A stretch of DNA of 41,195 bases from an uncultured Clostridia bacterium (GTDB lineage: Bacteria > Bacillota > Clostridia > Oscillospirales > Ruminococcaceae): contig CALWZE010000037.1 of the NCBI GenBank assembly GCA_944385925.1, forward strand, positions 1 to 41,195, in the 5' to 3' direction. The translations under genes were made by a program, and so were the position numbers. The stretch's first letter is position 1, and each line of letters opens with the position of its first letter. The notes beneath the pieces were generated by a model, which saw only the letters and a list, made by a program, of their open reading frames with translations, made no database searches and was not told the DNA's origin. Of the stretch, positions 33,269 through 41,195 are shown one piece after another.

Positions 33269-35254
33269 TCAGCTCACGTCCAGTTCATCCATATATTCCA
33301 CGCCATGCTGCGAAATGTATTCTTTGCGCCCTGCAAGATTGTCGCCGAGCAGCAGATCAAACATGTAGGCCGTTTGCTCCACGTCGTCCGGGGTTACCCG
33401 GATCAGCCTGCGTGTGGCGGGATTCATGGTCGTCATCCACATCATATCCGCTTCGTTCTCGCCCAGTCCTTTTGAACGCTGGATGGTGAATTTCTGGCCT
33501 TCGATCTTTTTGAGTATTTCGCTCTTTTCCTGTTCGGTATAGGCGAAATAGGTTTTTGCCTTGGTGGTGATTTCAAAAAGCGGGGACTCGGCGATATACA
33601 CAAATCCCTTTTCGATCAGGGTCGGGGTAAGCCGGTACAGCATGGTCAGCACCAGCGTCCTGATCTGAAAACCATCCACGTCCGCATCGGTGCAGATAAT
33701 CACCTTGTTCCAGCGCAGATTCTCAAGATCAAAATTAGACAAATCCTTGTTCGCCTTGGTCTTGACCTCTACGCCGCACCCCAGGACCTTCAAAAGATCG
33801 GTGATAATTTCATTCTTGAAGATTTTGTCATAATCCGCTTTCAGACAGTTCAGTATCTTGCCGCGAATCGGAATAATCGCCTGAAATTCTGCGTCTCTGC
33901 CCTGCTTGCAGGACCCCAGTGCCGAATCTCCCTCCACGATATAGACTTCGCGGCGGCTGACGTCCTTGGTCCGGCAATCCACGAACTTTTGTACCCGGTT
34001 GAGCATATCCGGCGCGCTTTGCAGGGTCTTTTTCAGGTTCAGCCTGGTCTTTTCAGCGTTTTCACGGCTTCGCTTGTTGATCAGAACCTGATTCGCAATC
34101 TTGTCCGCGTCGATTCGATTTTCAATGAAATAGATTTCCAGACTGTGCTTTAGGAAATCGGTCATTGCCTGCGCAATAAACTTATTTGTAATTGCCTTTT
34201 TGGTCTGGTTTTCATAGCTTGTCGAGGTGGAAAAGGAGGAGGACACCAGTACCAGACAGTCCTCGACATCCTCAAAAGTAATCCCCTTCTCGTCTTTTTT
34301 GTAAAGCTTGCGGTCCTTGAGCAGCGCGTCGATCTGTGCGCGGAAAGCCGCGCGCACCGCTTTATCCGGCGAGCCGCCATGCTCCAGCCAGCTGCTGTTG
34401 TGGTAATACTCCAGCGCCTGCGTCTTGTTGGAAAAACAGAACGCGAAGGACATTTTCACTTTATATTCCGGCAGATCCTCACGATCGCGGCCGGTTCTCT
34501 CCGCCTCGATATATTGAATGGGCGTCAGCGTTTCCTCACCGGCCAGCTCCCCGACATACTGCGTGATGCCGTTTTCATATAAAAACTCTGCCGTTTCGAA
34601 TTTCCCGGGCGCTGTTTCATTGCGATACACAAAAAGCACACCGCCGTTGACCACGGCCTGACGGCGCAGCACGTCCCTGAAATATTCATCGGGCACATTA
34701 ATATCGGTAAATACCTTGAGATCAGGACGCCAATGAATGCGGCTGCCGGTCTGTTTGCGGTTCGCCGGTTCTTTCAGCATATCTCCCACCGGGTTGCCCT
34801 CGCGGAACTGGATAAAGAAGCGGAAGCCATCCCGGTAGATTTCAACGTCCATAAACTCAGAGGCATACTGGGTCGCGCACAGACCCAATCCATTCAGGCC
34901 GAGTGAAAACTCATAGGTGCTCCCCGAATTATTGTCGTATTTACCACCCGCGTACATTTCGCAGAAGAGCAGTTTCCAGTTATATTCCTGCTCCTTATTA
35001 TTATAATCAACCGGAATGCCCCGGCCAAAATCCTCGACTTCGATCGAATGGTCAAGGTAACGGGTTATAATTATTTTTTTGCCAAACCCCTCTCTCGCTT
35101 CATCCAGCGAGTTGGAGATAATTTCAAAAATTGAATGCTCGCACCCTTCCAGGCCGTCCGAGCCAAAAATGACTGCAGGCCGTTTGCGAACGCGGTCCGC
35201 ACCTTTCAGAGAGGAAATGCTTTCGTTATCATATTTCTGTTTTTTTGCCGCCAA
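33269..35254 (-). CDS. Type II topoisomerase subunit B (ParE/GyrB-like paralogue)
   Basis: 661 residues from TTG 35254. The GHKL ATPase domain shows FEIISNSLDEAREG, EVEDFGRGIPVD and GLNGLGLCATQYAS; the transducer domain has ENQTKKAITN with the catalytic lysine; and the Toprim domain has YIVEGDSALGSC and ICTDADVDGFQIRTL. The frame could begin at ATG 35290, but AAGGAG lies eight bases before the TTG and inside the longer version, so TTG is preferred. It is transcribed together with the A subunit 28 bases downstream, upstream ftsH being closed by a terminator. Confidence 0.88.
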   Translation of the reverse strand: MAAKKQKYDNESISSLKGADRVRKRPAVIFGSDGLEGCEHSIFEIISNSLDEAREGFGKKIIITRYLDHSIEVEDFGRGIPVDYNNKEQEYNWKLLFCEMYAGGKYDNNSGSTYEFSLGLNGLGLCATQYASEFMDVEIYRDGFRFFIQFREGNPVGDMLKEPANRKQTGSRIHWRPDLKVFTDINVPDEYFRDVLRRQAVVNGGVLFVYRNETAPGKFETAEFLYENGITQYVGELAGEETLTPIQYIEAERTGRDREDLPEYKVKMSFAFCFSNKTQALEYYHNSSWLEHGGSPDKAVRAAFRAQIDALLKDRKLYKKDEKGITFEDVEDCLVLVSSSFSTSTSYENQTKKAITNKFIAQAMTDFLKHSLEIYFIENRIDADKIANQVLINKRSRENAEKTRLNLKKTLQSAPDMLNRVQKFVDCRTKDVSRREVYIVEGDSALGSCKQGRDAEFQAIIPIRGKILNCLKADYDKIFKNEIITDLLKVLGCGVEVKTKANKDLSNFDLENLRWNKVIICTDADVDGFQIRTLVLTMLYRLTPTLIEKGFVYIAESPLFEITTKAKTYFAYTEQEKSEILKKIEGQKFTIQRSKGLGENEADMMWMTTMNPATRRLIRVTPDDVEQTAYMFDLLLGDNLAGRKEYISQHGVEYMDELDVS

Positions 35255-35334
35255 TCGATTCACTCCTTGATTTTTATGCCGCTCTCCCATGGAGCCTGAC
35301 CATCCGATTGCAGGAAGAAAGCTGACACAACAAA

Positions 35335-35367
35335 GGTGTTCTCACGGGAAAAAACCGCGAGAACACC
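35335..35367 (-). terminator. Terminator of ftsH
   Basis: A 9-bp stem GGTGTTCTC/GAGAACACC (35335-35343 with 35359-35367) with a further CGG/CCG inner pairing is followed on the minus strand by TTTGTTGTG. It lies 24 bases after the ftsH stop. Confidence 0.75.
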
Positions 35368-35390
35368 GATTCTGTTGTCCTTCTCCACCC

Positions 35391-37385
35391 TTATTCGGGC
35401 TTTTGGTCGGAATTCATCCGCTCTGCATCCTCGGGTTCGGGCAAAGAGGAAGCGCTCATCGCCTCCTCGGGGGCGTCCATCTGTTCCTGTGCCATTTCCG
35501 GGAAACTCTTCGCTTTTACCGCGATTTCAGGCGCATCCGACTGCGTTTCAGGCAGCGCCTCGCCATTCATCAGGCGTTTGAATTCCTCTCCATCGATCTT
35601 TTCAACCTGATACAGGCGCTCAGCAACCAGTTTGAGCTGATCCATATGCTCCTTGAGCAGCTCTACGCACTCGTCGTAGCACTGGTCGATGATTGCACGA
35701 ATCTCGGCATCTATCTCGCTTGCCACCTGTTCGGAATAGTTGCGGGACTGGGTAAAGTCACGTCCGAGGAACACCTCGTCATGGGTTCCATATACAACCG
35801 GACCCAACTGGTCGGAAAAACCGTACTTAGTCACCATGCTGTGCGCCGTACTGGTCGCGCGCTCGAGGTCGTTGGACGCACCGGTCGTGACGTCGCTGAA
35901 AATAAGCATTTCAGCCACCCGGCCGCCAAGCAGCGACACGATTTCGTTATGCATATCGCTGCGGCTGGTCAGACCCGGCTCTTCCTCAGGCAGGGACATG
36001 GTAAATCCGCCCATCATGCCGCGCGGGACAATCGAGATCTGGTGCACCGGCTGGTCGGGCTGCGCATAATAGGTCGCGATTGCGTGACCTGCCTCGTGGT
36101 ACGCAACAATTTTCTTTTTCTTTTCAGAGACAACGCGGGACTTTTTCTCCGGTCCGGCGATGACCTTGATGCTTGCTTCTTCAATATCCGCTTCAACGAT
36201 CGCCTTGCGGTTTTTGCGCGCTGCAAGAAGCGCCGCCTCGTTCAGCAGGTTTTCGAGATCCGCGCCGGTAAATCCCGGCGTGCTCTTCGCAATTGTTTTC
36301 AGATCAACATCCGGGCCCATGGGCTTGCCACGGGAATGGACTTTAAGGATTTCCTCACGGCCCTTAACGTCGGGATAACCGACATAAACACTGCGGTCAA
36401 AACGGCCCGGACGCAGCAGTGCATGGTCCAGAATATCGGCACGGTTAGTCGCCGCCATCACGATAACGCCGTCATTGCCGGTAAAGCCGTCCATCTCAAC
36501 AAGCAGCTGGTTAAGGGTCTGCTCGCGCTCGTCATGGCCGCCGCCAAGGCCGGCGCCGCGCTGACGTCCAACCGCATCGATCTCGTCAATAAAAATAATG
36601 CTCGGACGGGTGCGCTTCGCTTTGTCGAACAGATCGCGCACACGGGATGCACCGACACCGACATACAGCTCAACAAAGTCGGAACCGGAAATAGAGTAAA
36701 ACGGAACCCCCGCCTCGCCGGCGACAGCTCTTGCAAGAAGGGTCTTACCTGTTCCAGGAGGGCCGACCAGCAGCACGCCTTTAGGAATTTTCGCGCCGAG
36801 CGCATTGAAGCGCGAGGGGTTGCGCAGATACTCAACTATTTCGCTGAGTTCCTCTTTTTCCTCGTCCGCGCCCGCAACATCCTCAAAAGTTGCCTTGCGC
36901 CCATCCGCTTCAGGCGTCCGGGTGCGTGCCTTGCCAATGCTGCCGATCTTGCCGCCGCCCTGCTGACTCATCATATAGTAGAACAAAACGACCGCGCCGA
37001 TAATGAGAAGTACCGGCAGATAGGACAAAACAATCGCGCCCCAGTTCGAAGCAGGCAGATAGTTGTAGACAATCTGCTGGTCCGGGTTCTGATCGTTGTA
37101 TTCCTCCACAAGCTCGTGGACATCATCATAAAAGATTTCCACACTTGGAACAGTATACTCGTGAAGCGGAGCATCCTGCTTGTCTGTTTTAAGCTTGTAG
37201 GTCAGCTTTCCGCTTCCCAGATTCAGTTCAAAAGCAGTTACGTTGTTGTTTTTGAACTGATCCAGCAGCTGGGAATACTGCTCAGTTTGTGCATCGGACA
37301 TCCGGAACATCATCAGCAACATCACGAGCATCGCCGCGATGAAGATCAGAGACATTCCTCTGCCCCTACCACCTTTGTTTTGCAT
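35391..37385 (-). CDS. ftsH: ATP-dependent zinc metalloprotease FtsH
   Basis: 664 residues. A membrane-anchored AAA+ protease that degrades unassembled membrane and regulatory proteins. Two N-terminal membrane helices (about 11-27 and 116-138) flank an extracytoplasmic domain; Walker A GPPGTGKT is at 208-215, Walker B IIFIDEID follows, the SRH region contains [11 protein letters not shown], and the zinc site is [10 protein letters not shown] longer acidic C-terminal tail ([18 protein letters not shown]) is variable in the family. It follows hpt in the conserved tilS-hpt-ftsH order. Confidence 0.97.
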   Translation of the reverse strand: MQNKGGRGRGMSLIFIAAMLVMLLMMFRMSDAQTEQYSQLLDQFKNNNVTAFELNLGSGKLTYKLKTDKQDAPLHEYTVPSVEIFYDDVHELVEEYNDQNPDQQIVYNYLPASNWGAIVLSYLPVLLIIGAVVLFYYMMSQQGGGKIGSIGKARTRTPEADGRKATFEDVAGADEEKEELSEIVEYLRNPSRFNALGAKIPKGVLLVGPPGTGKTLLARAVAGEAGVPFYSISGSDFVELYVGVGASRVRDLFDKAKRTRPSIIFIDEIDAVGRQRGAGLGGGHDEREQTLNQLLVEMDGFTGNDGVIVMAATNRADILDHALLRPGRFDRSVYVGYPDVKGREEILKVHSRGKPMGPDVDLKTIAKSTPGFTGADLENLLNEAALLAARKNRKAIVEADIEEASIKVIAGPEKKSRVVSEKKKKIVAYHEAGHAIATYYAQPDQPVHQISIVPRGMMGGFTMSLPEEEPGLTSRSDMHNEIVSLLGGRVAEMLIFSDVTTGASNDLERATSTAHSMVTKYGFSDQLGPVVYGTHDEVFLGRDFTQSRNYSEQVASEIDAEIRAIIDQCYDECVELLKEHMDQLKLVAERLYQVEKIDGEEFKRLMNGEALPETQSDAPEIAVKAKSFPEMAQEQMDAPEEAMSASSLPEPEDAERMNSDQKPE

Positions 37386-37432
37386 CTGTTTGTTTCCGTT
37401 TCTACGCCATCCGGCGGTTTAGAATTAATAGC

Positions 37433-38002
37433 TTACTTCTGGTTGGCCAAAGCCTCCGCGTCTTTTTTGGAATATACACAGGGCTTAAGAACGCCGATAT
37501 AGGGAAGATTGCGATATTTCTCCGCATAATCCAGCCCGTAACCAACGACAAACTCATCCGGGACAACAAATCCAACGTAATCCGGAATAATGCTGGATTT
37601 TCTGCGCGCCGGCTTATCCAGCAGCGTCGCGATGCGGATGCTGTTCGCCTTTCTTCCGTTCATGATTCCTTTAATATACTCAAGCGTAATTCCGCTGTCC
37701 AGAATATCCTCAACGATCAGGACATCGCGTCCTTCAATGGTATTGTCAATATCCTTAAGGATTTTGACGGCGCCAGTACTTACCGTACCGCCTGCAAAGC
37801 TGGAGACAACCATAAAATCAATCTGCAAGTCTACGTCCATCGCACGAATCAGATCTGCGACAAACACCACCGATCCTTTCAGCACGCTTACGACAATCGG
37901 CGTTTTGCCTTTATAATCCTCGGTAATCTTCTGGCCGAGCTCTTTAACCTTGGCAGCGATCTCCTCTTCCGAAATCAACACCTTGAGTACATCGTTATGC
38001 AT
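37433..38002 (-). CDS. hpt: Hypoxanthine phosphoribosyltransferase
   Basis: 189 residues. It salvages hypoxanthine and guanine to IMP and GMP with [21 protein letters not shown] is the PRPP-binding loop, [17 protein letters not shown] the N-terminal motif, and [18 protein letters not shown] the purine-binding region. Start at ATG 38002, with GGAG six bases upstream, is preferred over ATG 38023, which overlaps the tilS stop and gives an extra seven residues. It is between tilS and ftsH, as in Bacillus. Confidence 0.96.
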   Translation of the reverse strand: MHNDVLKVLISEEEIAAKVKELGQKITEDYKGKTPIVVSVLKGSVVFVADLIRAMDVDLQIDFMVVSSFAGGTVSTGAVKILKDIDNTIEGRDVLIVEDILDSGITLEYIKGIMNGRKANSIRIATLLDKPARRKSSIIPDYVGFVVPDEFVVGYGLDYAEKYRNLPYIGVLKPCVYSKKDAEALANQK

Positions 38003-38019
38003 TGTATTCTCCCCCTGAA

Positions 38020-39363
38020 TCAATAAAAACTGACGATTCTTTCTGTTTCCTGATTGACAGCCACACGTTTACATATGCCGAAGCCCTGCACCCACACAAT
38101 ACCGGCCTCATCACAAACAACCGGAATATTTGCGCGCTGCTCCGGCGGGATTTTCGCTTCATTAAACAACTTTTTTAAAGTTTTGGTCATCCCGCGCCGC
38201 AAGGGACAGTAGCTGTCGCCTGCCCGGCGGGTACGGAAAACCAGTTTCCCGACTATTTTAGCACAATCCGCGGAATTATTTAACCCTTTTTGCAGGATTT
38301 TTTCTCTCTCTTCTCCGAGATTCTGAAAATGCGCGGTGAACTTCGCACCGTTTGGCAAGCGGTTTTCCCCGCTTTGCAGAGCCGTTTGCGCTTCGTCAAG
38401 ATCAGCACAGCTTTCTTTTTTCTCCCGAAAGAAAAAAACATGATCGCCGCGCTTTGCGAAATACAGGCCCGAAGTCAGTTCGGTACGCACGGCACGATCG
38501 AACAAAACCTCCTGTGCACGCTTTACCGCATCCTCGCTGACATTGAGTATAACCGACTCCAACAGTTTTTTCAGTGTCCAGCGCACAATCAGCGGGTCCG
38601 CCTGCCGCAAAACCGTTGCGGAAAATCCGTCGGCCTGCCGAGACGCTTCCAGCAGCGCATCCGTTTGCCGCTCAAAATACGCGTCCGTCTGGCGGGCCGT
38701 CTCGCACAGTCTGTAAATATTATTGACCGCCTGCCCGTTTATCATTTGCAATTCCGGCAGGATATTTCTGCGAATTCTGTTTCGGGCAAATTTAACGTCC
38801 AGATTGGTCTCATCAGTACAGTAATTCAGATGGTTCTGCATACAGTACCGCTCAATCTGCTCCCGCGTCGCCTCAATCAGCGGACGAATAAAAGGTCCGC
38901 GCCGCGCAGGAATCCCCCGCAGACCTCGAATTCCCGTGCCGCGCGCAAGATGAAAAAGTGCGCTTTCCACACAGTCGTTTTTATTATGCGCCAATGCGAC
39001 CAGTTCATCCTGCCGGGCTGCTCGCTCAAAAAAATCATAGCGCAGTTTGCGCGCCCAGCTTTCAATGCTATCCCCTTTTGGTTTCTCCAAATGCTTCATC
39101 CGGCCGTTTTCGACATAAAGCTCGACGCCCTTTTCCCGACACAGTGCCCGCACAAAAACTTCATCCGAATCGCTGTTTTCGCCGCGCAGCCCATGATTGA
39201 AATGGCAGGCGCGCAGCGACGCAATCCCCAGTTCTCCGCGCAAAGCAAGCAATGCGCAAAGCAGCGCTGTGGAATCGGCGCCGCCCGAAACAGCGACCAA
39301 TATTTTATCCCCCGGATGGATCAGATCAAAATGCGCGATTGCGCGCCGCACCGCCTCAATCAT
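38020..39363 (-). CDS. tilS: tRNA(Ile)-lysidine synthase
   Basis: About 447 residues. TilS attaches lysine to C34 of tRNA-Ile(CAU), changing its codon reading from AUG to AUA. The PP-loop ATP-binding motif [13 protein letters not shown] is near residue 24, followed by HFNHGLRG and [20 protein letters not shown] typical of the family; a C-terminal domain with [20 protein letters not shown] completes it. The open frame continues upstream into dnaB; ATG 39363 overlaps the dnaB stop by eight bases and gives the normal N-terminus. The ribosome-binding site there is weak, which suggests coupling to dnaB translation. Confidence 0.94.
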   Translation of the reverse strand: MIEAVRRAIAHFDLIHPGDKILVAVSGGADSTALLCALLALRGELGIASLRACHFNHGLRGENSDSDEVFVRALCREKGVELYVENGRMKHLEKPKGDSIESWARKLRYDFFERAARQDELVALAHNKNDCVESALFHLARGTGIRGLRGIPARRGPFIRPLIEATREQIERYCMQNHLNYCTDETNLDVKFARNRIRRNILPELQMINGQAVNNIYRLCETARQTDAYFERQTDALLEASRQADGFSATVLRQADPLIVRWTLKKLLESVILNVSEDAVKRAQEVLFDRAVRTELTSGLYFAKRGDHVFFFREKKESCADLDEAQTALQSGENRLPNGAKFTAHFQNLGEEREKILQKGLNNSADCAKIVGKLVFRTRRAGDSYCPLRRGMTKTLKKLFNEAKIPPEQRANIPVVCDEAGIVWVQGFGICKRVAVNQETERIVSFY

Positions 39364-40720
39364 CGTCTCTAGAGGTTTCCAGGACGGTAAAGCGTGTAAG
39401 TCTGCCATCCCAGTGCATATCAATTCTGGTCGTTTCGCCATGACGGTTTTTGGCAACAATCAGCGAGACCTCGTGGATTTCCTCCATATCGGTATCATTA
39501 AGGTCGCCTTCCCTGTGCAGGAACAGAACGATGTCCGCATCCTGCTCGATGGACCCGGAATCGCGAAGGTCGGAAAGCTTCGGCCTGCGCTGCTGTTTTT
39601 CGTTATCGCGGCTGAGCTGAGAAAGCAGAATAATCGGAACATCAAGCTCTTTAGCCATGATTTTGAAGCTGCGCGTGATTTCCGAAACCTCGTTCACGCG
39701 GGACTCGTTGCGCTTGTTGCTGCTCATCAACTGCAGATAGTCCACTACGACAAGACCGAGGTTGCGGATTCGGCGGCATTTGGATTTGATTTCCGCTACA
39801 GAAATGCCGCTCGTGTCGTCGATGAAAATGTTTGTCTTGGACAAGCGGCTTGTTGCCTCGGCAATACTGCTCCACTGATCGGTAGCAACCTCTCCGGTTC
39901 GGAACACATGCGACTCAACGCCGGAAAGACTGCTGAGCATTCTCTGAACAAGCTGCTGTTTGGTCATCTCCAGCGAAAAGATTGCGACGCCAAGCTCCGG
40001 CCGCTTCATCGTCACATTGGTCGCGAGGTTAAGCGCAAAGCTGGTTTTACCCACGCCGGGCCGCGCCGCCAGGATAATCAGGTCGGAACGGTTGAGGCCG
40101 GTCAGGGTTTTGTCCAGAATCGGATAACCGGTCGGCAAACCAAGATACTTTTCCCGATCAGGACCGGACATCTTATTCAGGGTATCGATTACGTCCATGA
40201 TGACCGAATCGACCTTCCACATCTCTGAGCTTTCCCGGCCGTTGCGGATCTCAAAAATTTTCTGTTCCGCAAAATCGATCAGTGTCGAAGCGTTTTCCTG
40301 TCCGTCCGCTGTGTTGTCAATAACTTCCTTGCAGGCTTTGATCAGTGTACGGGTCAGGTATTTCTGATAAATGATCTCTGCATAGGTATTTGCATTGGAG
40401 ATAGCGGGAACCGTTTCGGTCAGGTTGTACAGATAAACCTTTGCATCCTCTTCGGACGCAAAGACGCCCGCCGCGTTCACCGCGTCGAGCACCGTCACGA
40501 AATCAATCGGCTTCGCCGTGCTGCTCATCAGCAGCATCTCGCTGAAGATCGCAGCATTCTGTTTTGAATAAAAATATTCCGGCAAAAGCTTGCCGCCAAG
40601 CTCGTCGATGACCTTGCTGTCCACAAGGATCGCGCCGATCACCGCCTGCTCGGCCTCGATGCTGTAGGGCAGATTAATACCCATCGCCTCGAGCGATACA
40701 CCGTATTTTTCATTTGCCAT
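39356..40720 (-). CDS. dnaB: Replicative DNA helicase DnaB
   Basis: 454 residues. The hexameric helicase that unwinds the fork (DnaC in Bacillus naming). The N-terminal DnaB domain begins PYSIEAEQAVIGAILVD; the RecA-like motor has AARPGVGKTSFALN (Walker A), VVVDYLQLM (Walker B) and SRDNEKQQRRPKLSDLRDSG near the end. No intein or inserted sequence is seen. GAGG lies shortly before the ATG. It is 26 bases behind rplI, a conserved neighbour in Firmicutes. Confidence 0.97.
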   Translation of the reverse strand: MANEKYGVSLEAMGINLPYSIEAEQAVIGAILVDSKVIDELGGKLLPEYFYSKQNAAIFSEMLLMSSTAKPIDFVTVLDAVNAAGVFASEEDAKVYLYNLTETVPAISNANTYAEIIYQKYLTRTLIKACKEVIDNTADGQENASTLIDFAEQKIFEIRNGRESSEMWKVDSVIMDVIDTLNKMSGPDREKYLGLPTGYPILDKTLTGLNRSDLIILAARPGVGKTSFALNLATNVTMKRPELGVAIFSLEMTKQQLVQRMLSSLSGVESHVFRTGEVATDQWSSIAEATSRLSKTNIFIDDTSGISVAEIKSKCRRIRNLGLVVVDYLQLMSSNKRNESRVNEVSEITRSFKIMAKELDVPIILLSQLSRDNEKQQRRPKLSDLRDSGSIEQDADIVLFLHREGDLNDTDMEEIHEVSLIVAKNRHGETTRIDMHWDGRLTRFTVLETSRDDD

Positions 40721-40746
40721 GCGCTGTTCCTCACGCGGCCGTCAGA

Positions 40747-41193
40747 TTACTCGCTGACAACCTCAACAACAATTTTCGCGCTCACGCCGGGATGAATTTT
40801 GACCGGAACATTATATGTACCAAATGCTTTGATGTCTCTCTCCAGCACAATTTTACGCTTATCCACTTCGCAGCCGCTTACGCGCTTGATTTCAGCGGAG
40901 ATTTCTTTTGCGGTCACCGAACCGAACAGGCGGTCGCCGCTGCCCGCTTTGGCATGAATGACATAGGTTTTTCCGTCAATCTTTGCGGCGAGCTCTTTTG
41001 CATTGTCCAGCTCGACCTGCTTATGGTGCTCCTTGGCCATGGCCTTGGTATTCACCTCATTGATTGCGCTGTTTGTCGCGGGAACCGCCAGTTTGCGGGC
41101 AAGCAGATAGTTGCGCCCGTAACCGTCTGAGACCTCGACCAGCTCATCTTTTTTTCCTGTTCCCTTAATATCCTGTAAAAGTACGACTTTCAT
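40747..41193 (-). CDS. rplI: 50S ribosomal protein L9
   Basis: 148 residues, complete; its start codon is two bases from the window end. The N-terminal domain MKVVLLQDIKGTGKKDELVE and VSDGYGRNYLLARKLAVPAT carries the RNA-binding pattern of L9. The rest holds the long connecting helix and the C-terminal domain (GSGDRLFGSVTAKEIS). The ribosome-binding site lies outside the window. It heads the visible part of the rplI-dnaB-tilS-hpt-ftsH series. Confidence 0.96.
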   Translation of the reverse strand: MKVVLLQDIKGTGKKDELVEVSDGYGRNYLLARKLAVPATNSAINEVNTKAMAKEHHKQVELDNAKELAAKIDGKTYVIHAKAGSGDRLFGSVTAKEISAEIKRVSGCEVDKRKIVLERDIKAFGTYNVPVKIHPGVSAKIVVEVVSE

Positions 41194-41195
41194 TT

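Noticed and set aside
31390..33489. 699-codon plus-strand open frame opposite the topoisomerase A subunit
   Set aside because: Antisense shadow of a clearly identified gene, as are similar long frames opposite ftsH (35289-37502), mgtA (15882-17283) and nrdJ (24082-25236).

Overview
The window looks like chromosomal DNA of a low-to-mid G+C Clostridia member, plausibly Oscillospiraceae/Ruminococcaceae-like. The evidence is the PolC-type polymerase, a pyrH-frr-uppS-cdsA-dxr-rseP-ispG-polC cluster, an rplI-dnaB-tilS-hpt-ftsH cluster, a B12-dependent (class II) ribonucleotide reductase, and sporulation-linked genes (a YlmC/YmxH-like protein and a BofA-like protein). The exact taxon cannot be settled from sequence reading alone. 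No rRNA, tRNA, CRISPR array, transposase or prophage gene was recognised. Nearly all genes are on the minus strand.

Layout. 1-2.6 kb: the start of uvrB, radC and a divergent RluA-family pseudouridine synthase, whose promoter shares its -10 with the radC promoter. 2.7-13.9 kb: one long minus-strand operon for UMP kinase, ribosome recycling, undecaprenyl and phospholipid precursors, two MEP isoprenoid steps, site-2 protease and PolC, read from a near-consensus promoter at 13.9 kb. 14.0-21.0 kb: an accessory-looking module of two MgtA-type P-type ATPases and, translationally coupled to the second, an OmpR-type winged-helix regulator with a shortened, degenerate receiver. 21.0-23.1 kb: a plus-strand arsR, ArsP-like permease and thiol-redox protein operon with two ArsR-type operators and a 30-bp perfect palindrome. 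23.3-26.0 kb: nrdJ and a PRC-barrel sporulation protein. 26.5-30.1 kb: malQ, an AI-2E-family permease, RNase P RNA (plus strand) and bofA. 30.1-35.3 kb: an unexplained spacer with RNA-like structure, secG, and a paralogous type II topoisomerase A/B pair. 35.3-41.2 kb: ftsH, hpt, tilS, dnaB and rplI.

The most interesting region is 16.99-20.87 kb. The first ATPase gene has an upstream small ORF with a strong ribosome-binding site. This ORF runs across two mutually exclusive RNA hairpins, one of which buries the ATPase Shine-Dalgarno, so the arrangement reads like a leader-peptide translational switch. Upstream of that promoter lies a perfect 2 x 11-bp direct repeat, the spacing typical of OmpR/PhoB-type regulators. 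A 14-bp block spanning its repeat junction recurs upstream of the second ATPase, whose operon encodes exactly such a regulator. Together these suggest a small self-regulated cation-transport circuit with transcriptional and translational layers. This is an inference from sequence and is untested.
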